Positions 44,139 to 53,283 of a stretch of 64,000 nucleotides of DNA are shown here, piece after piece. A model generated the notes under the pieces. It saw nothing but the letters and a program-made list of their open reading frames with translations. It was not told the origin of the DNA and searched no databases. The translations under genes and the position numbers were made by a program. Source of the DNA: Aminipila sp963524205 (GTDB taxonomy: Bacteria; Bacillota; Clostridia; Peptostreptococcales; Anaerovoracaceae). The DNA is taken from assembly GCA_963524205.1 (NCBI GenBank), contig CAURED010000003.1:62001-126000 (forward strand), read 5' to 3'. Every line of letters begins with the position of its first letter. The first letter of the stretch is position 1.

Positions 44139-44770
44139 AATTCATTAAGATCGGCTATATTATCAATATCAAACAGTTCTTTTTCATCACAGCTTTCCAC
44201 CGTTAAAGTGCTATCTGGATTAAGCAAGATAATCTTTTTACCTCCCGCATCACCTTCTAGCTCTAGCAAATTTGGCACACATTTGCTGTCAAAAATACAG
44301 GGGTTTCCCAACCTGTTTTTATATACGAGACAGCCCATTGCTTTGTCATTATTCATATATGCGGAAACTAAGTTTATTACACTTTCACTATGAAGTAAAG
44401 GCTGGTCACAAACAAAAAACAGATAGCTTACCTTATGATATTCCTTAAAATTCTTATTCGTCTTGTCAGCAGTTTCACTGCACTCCCTTAAAGACAACTT
44501 TATTGAATATGAAATACCTAACTCAGGCTCCTTGTTTTCAATCGCCAAGTATCCTAATTTTTCTGCTTCTGATAATATCTCTTCGTACTGGGATACAATA
44601 ACTATATTACTGTGAACATTAGTTTTTTCCAGCCATTCAGCCAGCTTTTTTGCCATATCAAAAGTATATCTATATAACGTTTTTCCTCTAAATTCAGTTA
44701 ACAGTTTATTACTACCAAAACGGCGGCTGTTACCAGCCGCCAGTAAAATTATATTTATCTTATCTCTCAT
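44120..44770 (-). CDS. MocA/MobA-like nucleotidyltransferase
   Basis: A 216-residue NTP transferase with the N-terminal motif ILLAAGNSRRFGSNKLL (about 8-24) and FFVCDQPLL (about 115-123). MocA adds CMP to molybdopterin for xanthine-dehydrogenase-type enzymes. It overlaps the large molybdenum subunit gene by 11 bases, so cofactor finishing is coupled to the apoenzyme. It could also be a MobA-type enzyme, but its neighbours favour MocA. Confidence 0.88.
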   Translation of the reverse strand: MRDKINIILLAAGNSRRFGSNKLLTEFRGKTLYRYTFDMAKKLAEWLEKTNVHSNIVIVSQYEEILSEAEKLGYLAIENKEPELGISYSIKLSLRECSETADKTNKNFKEYHKVSYLFFVCDQPLLHSESVINLVSAYMNNDKAMGCLVYKNRLGNPCIFDSKCVPNLLELEGDAGGKKIILLNPDSTLTVESCDEKELFDIDNIADLNELANDLK

Positions 44771-47042
44771 TGTCTAACATCCCTAATAAGATTTTTTCAC
44801 TTGTCATAGGTAATTCAGTAAGTTTAACTTTTGAAGCATTATAAATTGCAGAGGCTAATGCAGGGGCAGGTGTATTTATTACAATTTCCCCAATGGATTT
44901 AGCTCCAAAAGGTCCTGTAGGTTCATAGCTGCTTTCAAATTCAACTCTGATCTTCCCCACATCAAGCCTGCTTGGAATCTTATACTGCATAAAAGAATTT
45001 GTCATCATTCTTCCATATTCATCATAAAGAATATCCTCAAATAACGCCATTCCAATCCCCTGTGCTATACCACCCTCAGTCTGAATTCTTGCTAAATTCG
45101 GATTGATTGGTGTTCCACAGTCAACTACAGCTACGTAGTCAATTATGTCCACTTTACCAGTAGATTTATCTAATTCTATTTCTACTATTCCGGCCATAAA
45201 CGGGGGAGGTGAAACAGGTGAATAGAAAGACTCTGATGCGGAGATACAGTTATGCCCGCCTAAATAAGAAGCATCACCTAGTTCTTTTATTGTAATCTGT
45301 TTACTCCCGTCTAACTGGTAAACCCTATTACCATCAAACTCTAATTCTTCTTTGTCACAGTCTAAAATCTTTGCAGCCTCTTGAAGCATCTTTTCTATAA
45401 AAGTCTCACAAGTCTTAATAACTGCATTTCCTGTTATATAAGTGGTACTTGAAGCGTAAGACCCTGTATCATAAGGGGATATATCCGTATCAACCCCATG
45501 AACTACAATTCTGTCAACATCACATTCCAAGCATTCCGCTGCCATTTGAGCAAGTATAGTATCACAGCCAGTCCCCATATCTGCAGATCCAAGCATCAGA
45601 GTATAAAAGCCTTCATCATTGAGCTTTAATTCTGCAGATGCAATATCAAGATTGGAAATACCTGAACCTTGCATTGCAACTGCTGCTCCTACAGCCCGAA
45701 CTCTGCCATTGCCCATGTCTCTGCAGGGGTACTTATGTTCCCAATCTATCATTTTTCTGGCCTTTTCAATGCATTCCTTTAAAGCACAGCTTTCCAGAAC
45801 CTCACCATAGTAAACCATCATTTTTTCTCCTACATTCACTAGATTTTTCAATCTTAGTTCAATAGGGTCCATATTAATTTTTACTGCAAGTTCATTTATG
45901 GCTGATTCTAATGCAAAGAATCCCTGAGTCGCTCCATATCCTCTATATGCTCCGCCCCAAGGGTTATTGGAATATACCACATCATAATCGAACTTATATG
46001 CATTTGCATGGTTATATATAGCCATAGCTTTATGTCCTACAAGGCCAACAGTTGTAGGACCGTGATCCCCATATGCTCCCGCATTGGATAAAGCATACAT
46101 ATGAATGGCTTTTATATTGCCCTCTCCGTCTGCACCTAGCCTGACCTTAACTTCCATCTCATGTCTTGGGCTGCCGTTTGTAAAACTTTCTTTTCTGGTA
46201 AATACAATTTTAGCAGGTTTTCCCGTAGCCATAGTTACTGCCGCAGGAAATAGTTCACTTACTACTGACTGTTTTGCTCCAAAACCCCCACCAATTCTTG
46301 GTTTAACCACCCTGACCTTAGATTTAGGAAGACCCAATGCCTTTGCCGCTATACGCCTTACATGAAAAGGCACTTGTGTAGAGGATACGATATTTAATCT
46401 GCCATATGTATCTAAATGGGTAAAGGTGCAGAAGGGTTCCATCATAGTCTGACTATTCGCTTTTGTATGATAGGTTTCCTCTATAACAATTTCACACTTC
46501 TTCAGTTCAGCCTCAACATCCCCATGTTCAAAGACTTCGTGTGCACATAGATTTCTCTGATTATCTGCACCTACTTCACAGAGAGCTTCCCAATTTTCTT
46601 CAGGATGTACTAAAACCTTATTATCTTTGGCATGTCTAAAATCTAAAATTGGTTCCTGTACTTCATAATCCACTTTAATAAGAGACACTGCACGAATAAC
46701 AGCTTTTTCATCAATTCCGGCTACAATTGCAACAGGATCTCCCACACATCGAAGTCTTCTATCAAGAATCTGTCTATCCTGTGGACTTGGTTCAGGAAAA
46801 GACTGGCCTGCTGTGGTGAATCGATTCTGCTTTAAGTCTTCCCAGGTTAATACACACTCTATACCAGGCACTTTCATTGCCTTGGCTTTATCTATAGATT
46901 TAATCAATGCGTGTGCATAAGGACTTCTAAGCAGTTTCACAACTAAGGCACTTGTTGGGGCTAAATCATCAGTATATACGGGCTTTCCTGTCACTAATGA
47001 CATGGAATCTTTTTTATTTATACTGGTATTTACTATTTTCAT
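44760..47042 (-). CDS. xanthine-dehydrogenase-type hydroxylase, molybdenum subunit
   Basis: The 760-residue large subunit of a molybdenum hydroxylase. It shows GKPVYTDDL (N-terminal), the cofactor loops KPRIGGGFGAKQ (about 249-260), GGAYRGYGATQGFFALE (about 358-374) and the catalytic Glu in FGAKSIGEIVINTPAPA (about 714-730). The family oxidises purines, aldehydes or heterocycles; xanthine or nicotinate are candidates but the residues do not settle it. It is encoded 1 base after the 2Fe-2S subunit, giving a three-subunit enzyme. Confidence 0.93.
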   Translation of the reverse strand: MKIVNTSINKKDSMSLVTGKPVYTDDLAPTSALVVKLLRSPYAHALIKSIDKAKAMKVPGIECVLTWEDLKQNRFTTAGQSFPEPSPQDRQILDRRLRCVGDPVAIVAGIDEKAVIRAVSLIKVDYEVQEPILDFRHAKDNKVLVHPEENWEALCEVGADNQRNLCAHEVFEHGDVEAELKKCEIVIEETYHTKANSQTMMEPFCTFTHLDTYGRLNIVSSTQVPFHVRRIAAKALGLPKSKVRVVKPRIGGGFGAKQSVVSELFPAAVTMATGKPAKIVFTRKESFTNGSPRHEMEVKVRLGADGEGNIKAIHMYALSNAGAYGDHGPTTVGLVGHKAMAIYNHANAYKFDYDVVYSNNPWGGAYRGYGATQGFFALESAINELAVKINMDPIELRLKNLVNVGEKMMVYYGEVLESCALKECIEKARKMIDWEHKYPCRDMGNGRVRAVGAAVAMQGSGISNLDIASAELKLNDEGFYTLMLGSADMGTGCDTILAQMAAECLECDVDRIVVHGVDTDISPYDTGSYASSTTYITGNAVIKTCETFIEKMLQEAAKILDCDKEELEFDGNRVYQLDGSKQITIKELGDASYLGGHNCISASESFYSPVSPPPFMAGIVEIELDKSTGKVDIIDYVAVVDCGTPINPNLARIQTEGGIAQGIGMALFEDILYDEYGRMMTNSFMQYKIPSRLDVGKIRVEFESSYEPTGPFGAKSIGEIVINTPAPALASAIYNASKVKLTELPMTSEKILLGMLDNER

Positions 47043-47513
47043 TTAGTCCACCTTCCTTTTAAGGTACTTTGTAATAGCTCTAATATGGCTCATATATCCT
47101 GTGCATCTGCATAAATTCCCTGATAAATATTTATTTATATCTTCTTCTGTCGGTTCCATCATGCCTTTTTGTGCAAATTCTTTTTCCATAGATAGTACGC
47201 TCATTATAAAACCAGGACTGCAAAACCCACATTGTTCTGCCCCCTCTTCTGCCATGAAACGGCCAAAAGCCTCTGCTTCTAACTGCATCCCCTCTAGAGT
47301 AATCACATGCTTACCATTGGCCCTCACTGCTAAAAAAGAGCATGACAAAATAGGCTTGTCCTCCATCAACACAGTACACAGACCGCAATTTGCAGTATCA
47401 CAACCACGTTTAACACTATAGAAACCATGCTTTCTTAAAAAGTCTATTAGTAAAAGATCTGGCGCTATATTGTCAGTAATATTTTTATCGTTAACCATCA
47501 TTTTTATTTCCAT
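47043..47513 (-). CDS. xanthine-dehydrogenase-type hydroxylase, 2Fe-2S subunit
   Basis: 156 residues with two 2Fe-2S clusters: a plant-ferredoxin type (GCDTANCGLCTV, about 38-49, plus a further Cys at 58) and the helical type (CGFCSPG, about 95-101, with LCRCTGY, about 134-140). It passes electrons from the molybdenum centre to the FAD subunit. It lies 3 bases after the FAD subunit gene and directly before the large subunit gene. Confidence 0.95.
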   Translation of the reverse strand: MEIKMMVNDKNITDNIAPDLLLIDFLRKHGFYSVKRGCDTANCGLCTVLMEDKPILSCSFLAVRANGKHVITLEGMQLEAEAFGRFMAEEGAEQCGFCSPGFIMSVLSMEKEFAQKGMMEPTEEDINKYLSGNLCRCTGYMSHIRAITKYLKRKVD

Positions 47514-47516
47514 AAA

Positions 47517-48308
47517 TTACGCTCCTGCCGTTTCCATTATGTGTTTTACAGCTTTCTTTAACAATGATGCTGCTAACGCTTTTCTATACTCTTTACTGCC
47601 ACGCATATTACTTGCAAAATGTTCCCAGGACTTAAGCTTCTCTATTGCCACATCAATATCAGCCAAATCAGGCCATTCAGGCAGGTTATTTTCAAATTCT
47701 AATGCCTTTCCCGGACGTGCTCCATATATAATTTTCCATGATCCCACTTGATTTTTTGATATAGCGCAAGCTAAAACAGGAAAATCTGTGGCTGTATTCC
47801 TAAAGCTTATATATGCTGCTTTGTAATTTTTTTTCTTAATAATAACCTTCATTAAAATATCTCGATCATAAGGCATATTAACGTATTCTTGTAAAGAAAC
47901 AATCCCGCCTTTATATAATTCTACATAAGATTCTAATGCCATTAAAGCAGTTAATATATCGGAAAAACCAAATCGGGAATAAATGCTGCCTCCAACCGTT
48001 GCAAGATTTCTAAATTGCACACCCACAATTGACTCAAGAGAATTTCTAATCATACCTGCAAAGAATCTTTCAATTCCCTGATGTTGTTCCAATTCTCTCA
48101 ATGTACACATAGCCCCTATTTTAAATTCTTCATCCGTTTCATCTATTGATCCAAGTTCAAGTGCAGATAAATCTATTATAGTAGAAATATTTTTATGCTC
48201 CATCTTAAGCCATAACATTCCACCTATAATTTTATTGCTTTTGCTCTGATTCAACACCCATGCCTCTTCTAAAGTTGCTGGCATCAGGTAATTTTGCGCA
48301 GTGAACAA
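47517..48308 (-). CDS. xanthine-dehydrogenase-type hydroxylase, FAD subunit
   Basis: FAD-binding subunit, 263 residues from the TTG at 48308, with GGAGG 9 bases upstream; an upstream ATG at 48332 lies inside argH and has no site. The motif RNLATVGGSIYSRFGFSD (about 102-119) and the IIGGMLWL segment bind FAD. It starts 1 base after the argH stop, so argH and the hydroxylase are one transcript. Confidence 0.9.
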   Translation of the reverse strand: MFTAQNYLMPATLEEAWVLNQSKSNKIIGGMLWLKMEHKNISTIIDLSALELGSIDETDEEFKIGAMCTLRELEQHQGIERFFAGMIRNSLESIVGVQFRNLATVGGSIYSRFGFSDILTALMALESYVELYKGGIVSLQEYVNMPYDRDILMKVIIKKKNYKAAYISFRNTATDFPVLACAISKNQVGSWKIIYGARPGKALEFENNLPEWPDLADIDVAIEKLKSWEHFASNMRGSKEYRKALAASLLKKAVKHIMETAGA

Positions 48309-48309
48309 T

Positions 48310-49698
48310 CTATATTTCCTCCAATTCTTCAAGCCAAGCTTCTCCAGCCTTAATCTGTCTGCGAACCTCTACTGGTGCAGTTCCCCCAAATGAGATTCTG
48401 GCATCTACACAGCCTTTAATACTTAAATCCGGTAACTTATCTAAAGAAAGCCATTTATCTATTTGCTGCAAATCACTTTCTACTAAATCTATAAAGTCTT
48501 TATTATGATTTTCACAGAATTTTACCATTTTACCTACAACCTCGTGGGCTTCTCTGAATGGCATACCTTGCTTTACAAAGTGCTCTGCAATGTCAGTAGC
48601 ATTTAAAAAGCCTGTCTGAAGATGTCTCTCAATCATATCCATCCTAAATTCTGTTTTTTCTATCATCTTTGCGAAAATTCTTAAAGAAGCTTTCCAAGTA
48701 TCAATTGCGTCAAATAAGCCTTCTTTATCCTCTTGAAAATCCTTGTTATATGCAAGTGGTGTTCCCTTCATAACAGTCAGAATCTGCATCAGATGTCCAT
48801 ATACACGTCCAACTTTTCCTCTTAAAAGTTCTGCCATATCTGGATTTTTTTTCTGAGGCATTATACTGCTTCCCGTGCAAAAACTATCATCTATAGCAAT
48901 GTAACTGAATTCTTGTGAATTCCACCAGACAAATTCCTCTGCAAATCGGCTGATATGCATCATAGAAATTGAAGCATCACTTAAAAATTCAATTACATAG
49001 TCTCTATCACTGACACTATCCATGGCATTTTCTGTAGGTGCTTTAAATCCAAGCATTTTAGCGGTAAAATGCCTGTCTGTAGGTAATGTTGTTCCAGCCA
49101 GAGCACAAGCTCCTAATGGGCAGTAATCCATTCTTTCATAAGTATCCTGTAATCTCTGAATATCTCTTTTAAACATTTGAAAATAAGCCATTAAATGAAA
49201 CCCTACGGTTACAGGCTGTGCATGTTGTATATGCGTAAATCCAATCATAATACTATCTGCATATTGCTCTGCCTTTTCAAGCAGTACCTTTTCCATATAA
49301 ATTAAGTTTTCTATAACTTCTTTTATTTGCTCTTTCAAATACAGTCTTGTATCTACGGCTACCTGATCATTTCTGCTTCTTGCTGTATGAAGCCTCTTGC
49401 CTGTATCTCCAAGAGCGTCTATTAAAGCGCTTTCAACAGCCATGTGAATATCCTCTTGCTTAATAGTAAATTCAAATTCACCAGCATCAATCCTATCTTT
49501 TATTTTCTTAAGGCCTTCAATTATTTGATCCTTTTCAACTTCAGCAACAATACCCTGCTTTGCAAGCATTGTTACATGGGCAATACTGCCCTGTATATCA
49601 CAAGCATATAGTCTTTTATCAACATCAATAGAAGCGTTAAACTTCTCAACGATTTCGTCCATACCCTTTTCAAATCTACCACTCCATAAATTTGCCAT
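48310..49698 (-). CDS. argH: argininosuccinate lyase (or a close relative)
   Basis: A 462-residue protein of the fumarase/aspartase superfamily, full length for ArgH. The signature loop GSSIMPQKKNPDMAELLRGK (about 275-294) and TARSRNDQVAVDTRLYLK (about 108-125) are intact, with the catalytic Ser in the loop. ArgH splits argininosuccinate to arginine and fumarate. No argG is in view; instead the gene leads into a molybdenum hydroxylase operon, so a different C-N lyase reaction is possible. AGGAGAAG ribosome binding site before ATG. Confidence 0.9.
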   Translation of the reverse strand: MANLWSGRFEKGMDEIVEKFNASIDVDKRLYACDIQGSIAHVTMLAKQGIVAEVEKDQIIEGLKKIKDRIDAGEFEFTIKQEDIHMAVESALIDALGDTGKRLHTARSRNDQVAVDTRLYLKEQIKEVIENLIYMEKVLLEKAEQYADSIMIGFTHIQHAQPVTVGFHLMAYFQMFKRDIQRLQDTYERMDYCPLGACALAGTTLPTDRHFTAKMLGFKAPTENAMDSVSDRDYVIEFLSDASISMMHISRFAEEFVWWNSQEFSYIAIDDSFCTGSSIMPQKKNPDMAELLRGKVGRVYGHLMQILTVMKGTPLAYNKDFQEDKEGLFDAIDTWKASLRIFAKMIEKTEFRMDMIERHLQTGFLNATDIAEHFVKQGMPFREAHEVVGKMVKFCENHNKDFIDLVESDLQQIDKWLSLDKLPDLSIKGCVDARISFGGTAPVEVRRQIKAGEAWLEELEEI

Positions 49699-49870
49699 AA
49701 AAACTTCTCCTTCACTGTTTTTTATAAAATCATTACCTTTAATTTTAACATATTTGACAAATCAATACCACATTTTTGCGGTCTACCAACAACAAGCTAT
49801 CATTTACTATAATCTTAATCAAATTTTAGTAAAATTTGAATTAAAGAACATAGATTAAAAAAGAAAAAAG

Positions 49871-49905
49871 AAGGCGCTCATTTCATTTGCGAGCACCCCC
49901 TTTAT
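49871..49905 (-). terminator. terminator after the small gene at 49920
   Basis: On the minus strand GGTGCTC and GAGCGCC-type arms pair around about 11 bases and are followed by TTCTTTTTTC. The rest of the 49699-49919 gap is AT-rich and probably holds the argH promoter. Confidence 0.75.
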
Positions 49906-49919
49906 GGACAAGGATGCTG

Positions 49920-50180
49920 CTATTTGGACGCAACCACCTCATCCAGAATTTCTTTATAACTTAATTTTTTCTTTTCTGTATTTTGGGACTTATCAGATTT
50001 ATCTACCTTCTTCTGTATAGGCTTAGGCCTTAATAGCTGTTCGGCTGCCTGCTGTAATCTAAGCTGCTGTAGAACTGCATTGCCTTCTAAGTTTATTTCT
50101 TCTGTAACCTTAGAAAACTCCGTTTTACTATAATCATCACCCTCAGGCATGAATAAATTGTTTCCCACATTGATATACAT
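49920..50180 (-). CDS. hypothetical small protein
   Basis: An 86-residue, Gln- and Lys-rich protein with no Cys, no membrane segment and a helical middle (NAVLQQLRLQQAAEQLL). The N terminus MYINVGNNLFMPEGDD and charged C terminus do not match a family I know. A GGAGGACGGA-type ribosome binding site and a clear terminator support it being real. It lies 45 bases after pepD on the same strand. Confidence 0.7.
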   Translation of the reverse strand: MYINVGNNLFMPEGDDYSKTEFSKVTEEINLEGNAVLQQLRLQQAAEQLLRPKPIQKKVDKSDKSQNTEKKKLSYKEILDEVVASK

Positions 50181-50225
50181 TCGTTCCGTCCTCCATCTAT
50201 ATATTATATCGGAAGGCGTTATTAT

Positions 50226-51695
50226 TTACTTAAGTTCTTCTAACAATTTCTTTAAAAACTGCCATATGATTTTTACAGAAGATGCACTCATTCTTTCTGA
50301 CGGTGAATGAAACCCCCAACAATTTGGACCTATGGCTATAGCATCTAACCATGGCATGGACCGTAACAAGCAGCCACATTCAATGCCTGCATGAACTACA
50401 ATCGGCTTAAGCTCCCTGCTGAATTCTTCCTTAAAAACAACAATAGCCTTTTCTCTTACTATAGATTCCGTGTTGTATGACCAAGCTGGATATTCTGAAA
50501 AGAACTTTATTTCAGCTCCAAATACCTCACTTAGATTTATTAGCTGATTTTTAATATGCTGACACGTAGAGTCAAATGCCCCTCTAAGCTCTGCCTCTAC
50601 CTTCAGGTAACCATCCTCAAATCTAAGTATTCCCAAGTTAATAGAACTTTCTACAACTCCTGGTACTGCACCATTCATATTTTTTATGCCATCCGGAAAT
50701 AAATATAAAAACTGAATAATTTTGTCAAAGTCTTGCTCTGTAATAATTTTAGAATCCATGCTATCATTTTCTTTAAATTCAATCTTTAAATCATTACTAA
50801 TCCCTTTATATTCCGTCTTAAATATATTTTTCATCTCCGCTATTGTATCTTCTACTTCTTGCACTCTGTCAGGACCTATAAAAATTACTGCCTCTGCTTC
50901 TCTTGATATGGCAAGTCTTGAAGTGCCTGCATAAATGTCAGCCAATCTAATTTTATATTTCCTTTTCATTTCATAAAGTAAACGTACCAGCAAACTAATA
51001 GCACTGCCATGTCCTTTATTAATATCCTCTCCAGAATGTCCACCAGTCAATCCACTTACTTTTACATGAAAGCCTTTGTATCCGCTTCCCGATGTTATCG
51101 ATTCATAATTTAAGGGACGCATTACCTTTACTCCTGACCCTCCGCAGCTTCCTGCTAAAATTCTGTCTTCCTCTGCCTGATCAAGATTAATCAATTTTTT
51201 TGCTTTAAAAAGCTCTGGTGAAACGGACATGGCCCCATTAAATGTAGATTCCTCCTCTGTAGTAATCAGTATTTCCAAAGGTGGGTGCTTAACATTTTCT
51301 TCTTCCAAAATTGCCATACAATAAGCAACACCAATTCCATTATCGGCACCAAGAGTGGTCCCCACCGCTGAAGATATAAAATCACCTTCTATTTTCAAAA
51401 GAATTGGGTCCTTTAGAAAATCGTGGTTACTATCACTATTTTTTTCACAAACCATATCCATATGAGCCTGAAGCATTATAACCTCAGAGTTTTCATATCC
51501 CGATGTTGCAGGTTTCTTTATTATTACGTTTAAGGCCTCATCCTGATAAGCTTCATAACCCTTTTTGCAAGCCCACTCATATATGTACTGACTTATTTGT
51601 TTTTCATTACCACTCCCTCTGGGAATCTGTGATATTTTCTCAAAGTAGCACATTACTTTCTCAGGTTCCACCCCTCTAAGAACACTTTTATTCAT
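50226..51695 (-). CDS. pepD: aminoacyl-histidine dipeptidase (PepD, M20 family)
   Basis: A 489-residue cytoplasmic dipeptidase. Metal and catalytic residues are visible in MLQAHMDMVCEK (about 74-85), LGADNGIGVAYCMAILEE (about 115-132) and the EE of TTEEESTFNGAM (about 143-154); GLTGGHSGEDINKGHGSA (about 212-229) lies at the domain joint. Cleaves Xaa-His and other dipeptides. It starts 15 bases after a YfcC-type carrier gene, making an import-and-hydrolysis pair. AGGAAAAG ribosome binding site. Confidence 0.94.
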   Translation of the reverse strand: MNKSVLRGVEPEKVMCYFEKISQIPRGSGNEKQISQYIYEWACKKGYEAYQDEALNVIIKKPATSGYENSEVIMLQAHMDMVCEKNSDSNHDFLKDPILLKIEGDFISSAVGTTLGADNGIGVAYCMAILEEENVKHPPLEILITTEEESTFNGAMSVSPELFKAKKLINLDQAEEDRILAGSCGGSGVKVMRPLNYESITSGSGYKGFHVKVSGLTGGHSGEDINKGHGSAISLLVRLLYEMKRKYKIRLADIYAGTSRLAISREAEAVIFIGPDRVQEVEDTIAEMKNIFKTEYKGISNDLKIEFKENDSMDSKIITEQDFDKIIQFLYLFPDGIKNMNGAVPGVVESSINLGILRFEDGYLKVEAELRGAFDSTCQHIKNQLINLSEVFGAEIKFFSEYPAWSYNTESIVREKAIVVFKEEFSRELKPIVVHAGIECGCLLRSMPWLDAIAIGPNCWGFHSPSERMSASSVKIIWQFLKKLLEELK

Positions 51696-51710
51696 TATTT
51701 CTTTTCCTTT

Positions 51711-53117
51711 CTAATATCCCATATATCCTATAGTTGCCGCATAAATAAGAAATGCGCATGCAACTATACACCACATTCCCCACAAAGGAAGCATGAACTT
51801 TATCCAGCTTTTATATGGAATGTGACAGATTGCCAGAGCAGCCATAAGCGAACCACTTGTAGGTGTTATTACATTAGTAAAAGCATCACCCAGCTGGAAA
51901 GCCAAAACAGCCACCTGTCTTGTTAGACCCAGTAAATCAGCAAGAGGGGCCATGAATGGCATGGTTATAGCTGCTTGACCAGATCCTGACGGCACTATAA
52001 AATTAAATAAGTCCTGAATGATAAACATCCCACATGCACTAACCTGTGAAGGCAATCCTTTAAGTACACTAGCCATACTACTAATCAGTGTATCCATAAT
52101 ATTTGCATCTGACATAATGGTTGTTGCTGCTTTACAAAATCCAATGATTAATCCTGCCCATATTAAATTTTTACAACCCTCTACAAAAGCATCCGCTGTA
52201 TCATTTAGACTTAACCCTCCAACTATCGCACATAATACTCCTATTATTATAAAAATAGCAGCCATTTCATCTATGTAAAAGCCCAGCTTAATAACCGAAA
52301 TCGCAACAGCTACAAACCCTAAGGCGAATATTAATAAGACGCCTTTTTGTCTCCCTGTTATTCTAACAATTTCCTCAAAATTTATCTGATCTGCGTACTT
52401 GTGATCAAGTTCATACATTAAGTTTTTCATCGGATTTATTTTAACATTTCTAGCATGAATCATAACATAAATTATTGTAATAACTACCAATACTGTAAAA
52501 ATTGCTGTGCGCATGCCTATACCTGAAAATAATGGAATTTCTGAAATATTTTGAGCAACCCCCACCGTAAAAGCATTTGTCATACCACCTGCATAACCTA
52601 CTGCTGATGAGCAGAAAAGTATCGCTACTGCTGTTATAGAATCAAATCCACAAGCTACACAAACTACATATACCAATGGGACAAAAGCCAGATATTCTTC
52701 ACAGCATGCTGCTGTAGCCGAAACTAATGAAAAAACTGCCATGCATAGTGGAATAAGTAAAAGTTGTTTTCCTGCAGTTTTTTTAACTAAGTTTGAAATG
52801 CCTGCATGTAATGCACCTGTTGCCTCAACTATCTGGAAAACGCCTCCAATGATAAGTAAGAAAAATATAATATTTCCGGCTCCCTGCAATCCTAATGTTA
52901 TGGATTTAAATAAGTCAAAAATTCCTATAGGAGTATTCTCCACATAATGAAACGAACTAGGATTTACTATATCATAACCGGTTGCTGTATTTTCAACCCT
53001 GTCAAAAACCCCAGCAGGAACTATATAAGTAGCAACGGCTGCTATAACTACAATAACTCCAAGAATTATTAAAGGGTTTATGGATTTTATTACTTTATTT
53101 TCCCTTTGCTCTTTCAT
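51711..53117 (-). CDS. YfcC-family membrane carrier
   Basis: A 468-residue membrane protein of the YfcC/DcuC-like group with about 12 hydrophobic segments. Family features: NPLIILGVIVVIAAVATYIVPAG near the N terminus, SSAVGYAGGMTNAFTVGVAQ (about 170-189) and FIVPSGSGQAAITMPFMAPL (about 371-390). Members carry amino acids, short peptides or dicarboxylates; with pepD next, a dipeptide or amino acid is likely. It heads the two-gene unit. Confidence 0.88.
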   Translation of the reverse strand: MKEQRENKVIKSINPLIILGVIVVIAAVATYIVPAGVFDRVENTATGYDIVNPSSFHYVENTPIGIFDLFKSITLGLQGAGNIIFFLLIIGGVFQIVEATGALHAGISNLVKKTAGKQLLLIPLCMAVFSLVSATAACCEEYLAFVPLVYVVCVACGFDSITAVAILFCSSAVGYAGGMTNAFTVGVAQNISEIPLFSGIGMRTAIFTVLVVITIIYVMIHARNVKINPMKNLMYELDHKYADQINFEEIVRITGRQKGVLLIFALGFVAVAISVIKLGFYIDEMAAIFIIIGVLCAIVGGLSLNDTADAFVEGCKNLIWAGLIIGFCKAATTIMSDANIMDTLISSMASVLKGLPSQVSACGMFIIQDLFNFIVPSGSGQAAITMPFMAPLADLLGLTRQVAVLAFQLGDAFTNVITPTSGSLMAALAICHIPYKSWIKFMLPLWGMWCIVACAFLIYAATIGYMGY

Positions 53118-53214
53118 TTTGTCTACCTCTTTTCCATAATTTGTTTACGTTTGTACTTTATCACGTTAAATAGATATCGTCAAGAAGTATCAGGAATGTT
53201 TTTTATAATATACA

Positions 53215-53262
53215 GAAAAAGGCCGCATATAAATACCATAATATCGGATTTATATGTGACCT
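53215..53262 (-). terminator. terminator after ppaC
   Basis: On the minus strand AAAGGTCACATATAAAT and ATTTATATGCGGCCTTT pair with one bulge around about 13 bases and run into TTTTTC. Confidence 0.85.
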
Positions 53263-53283
53263 TTAACCTTACTAATTATTTAC

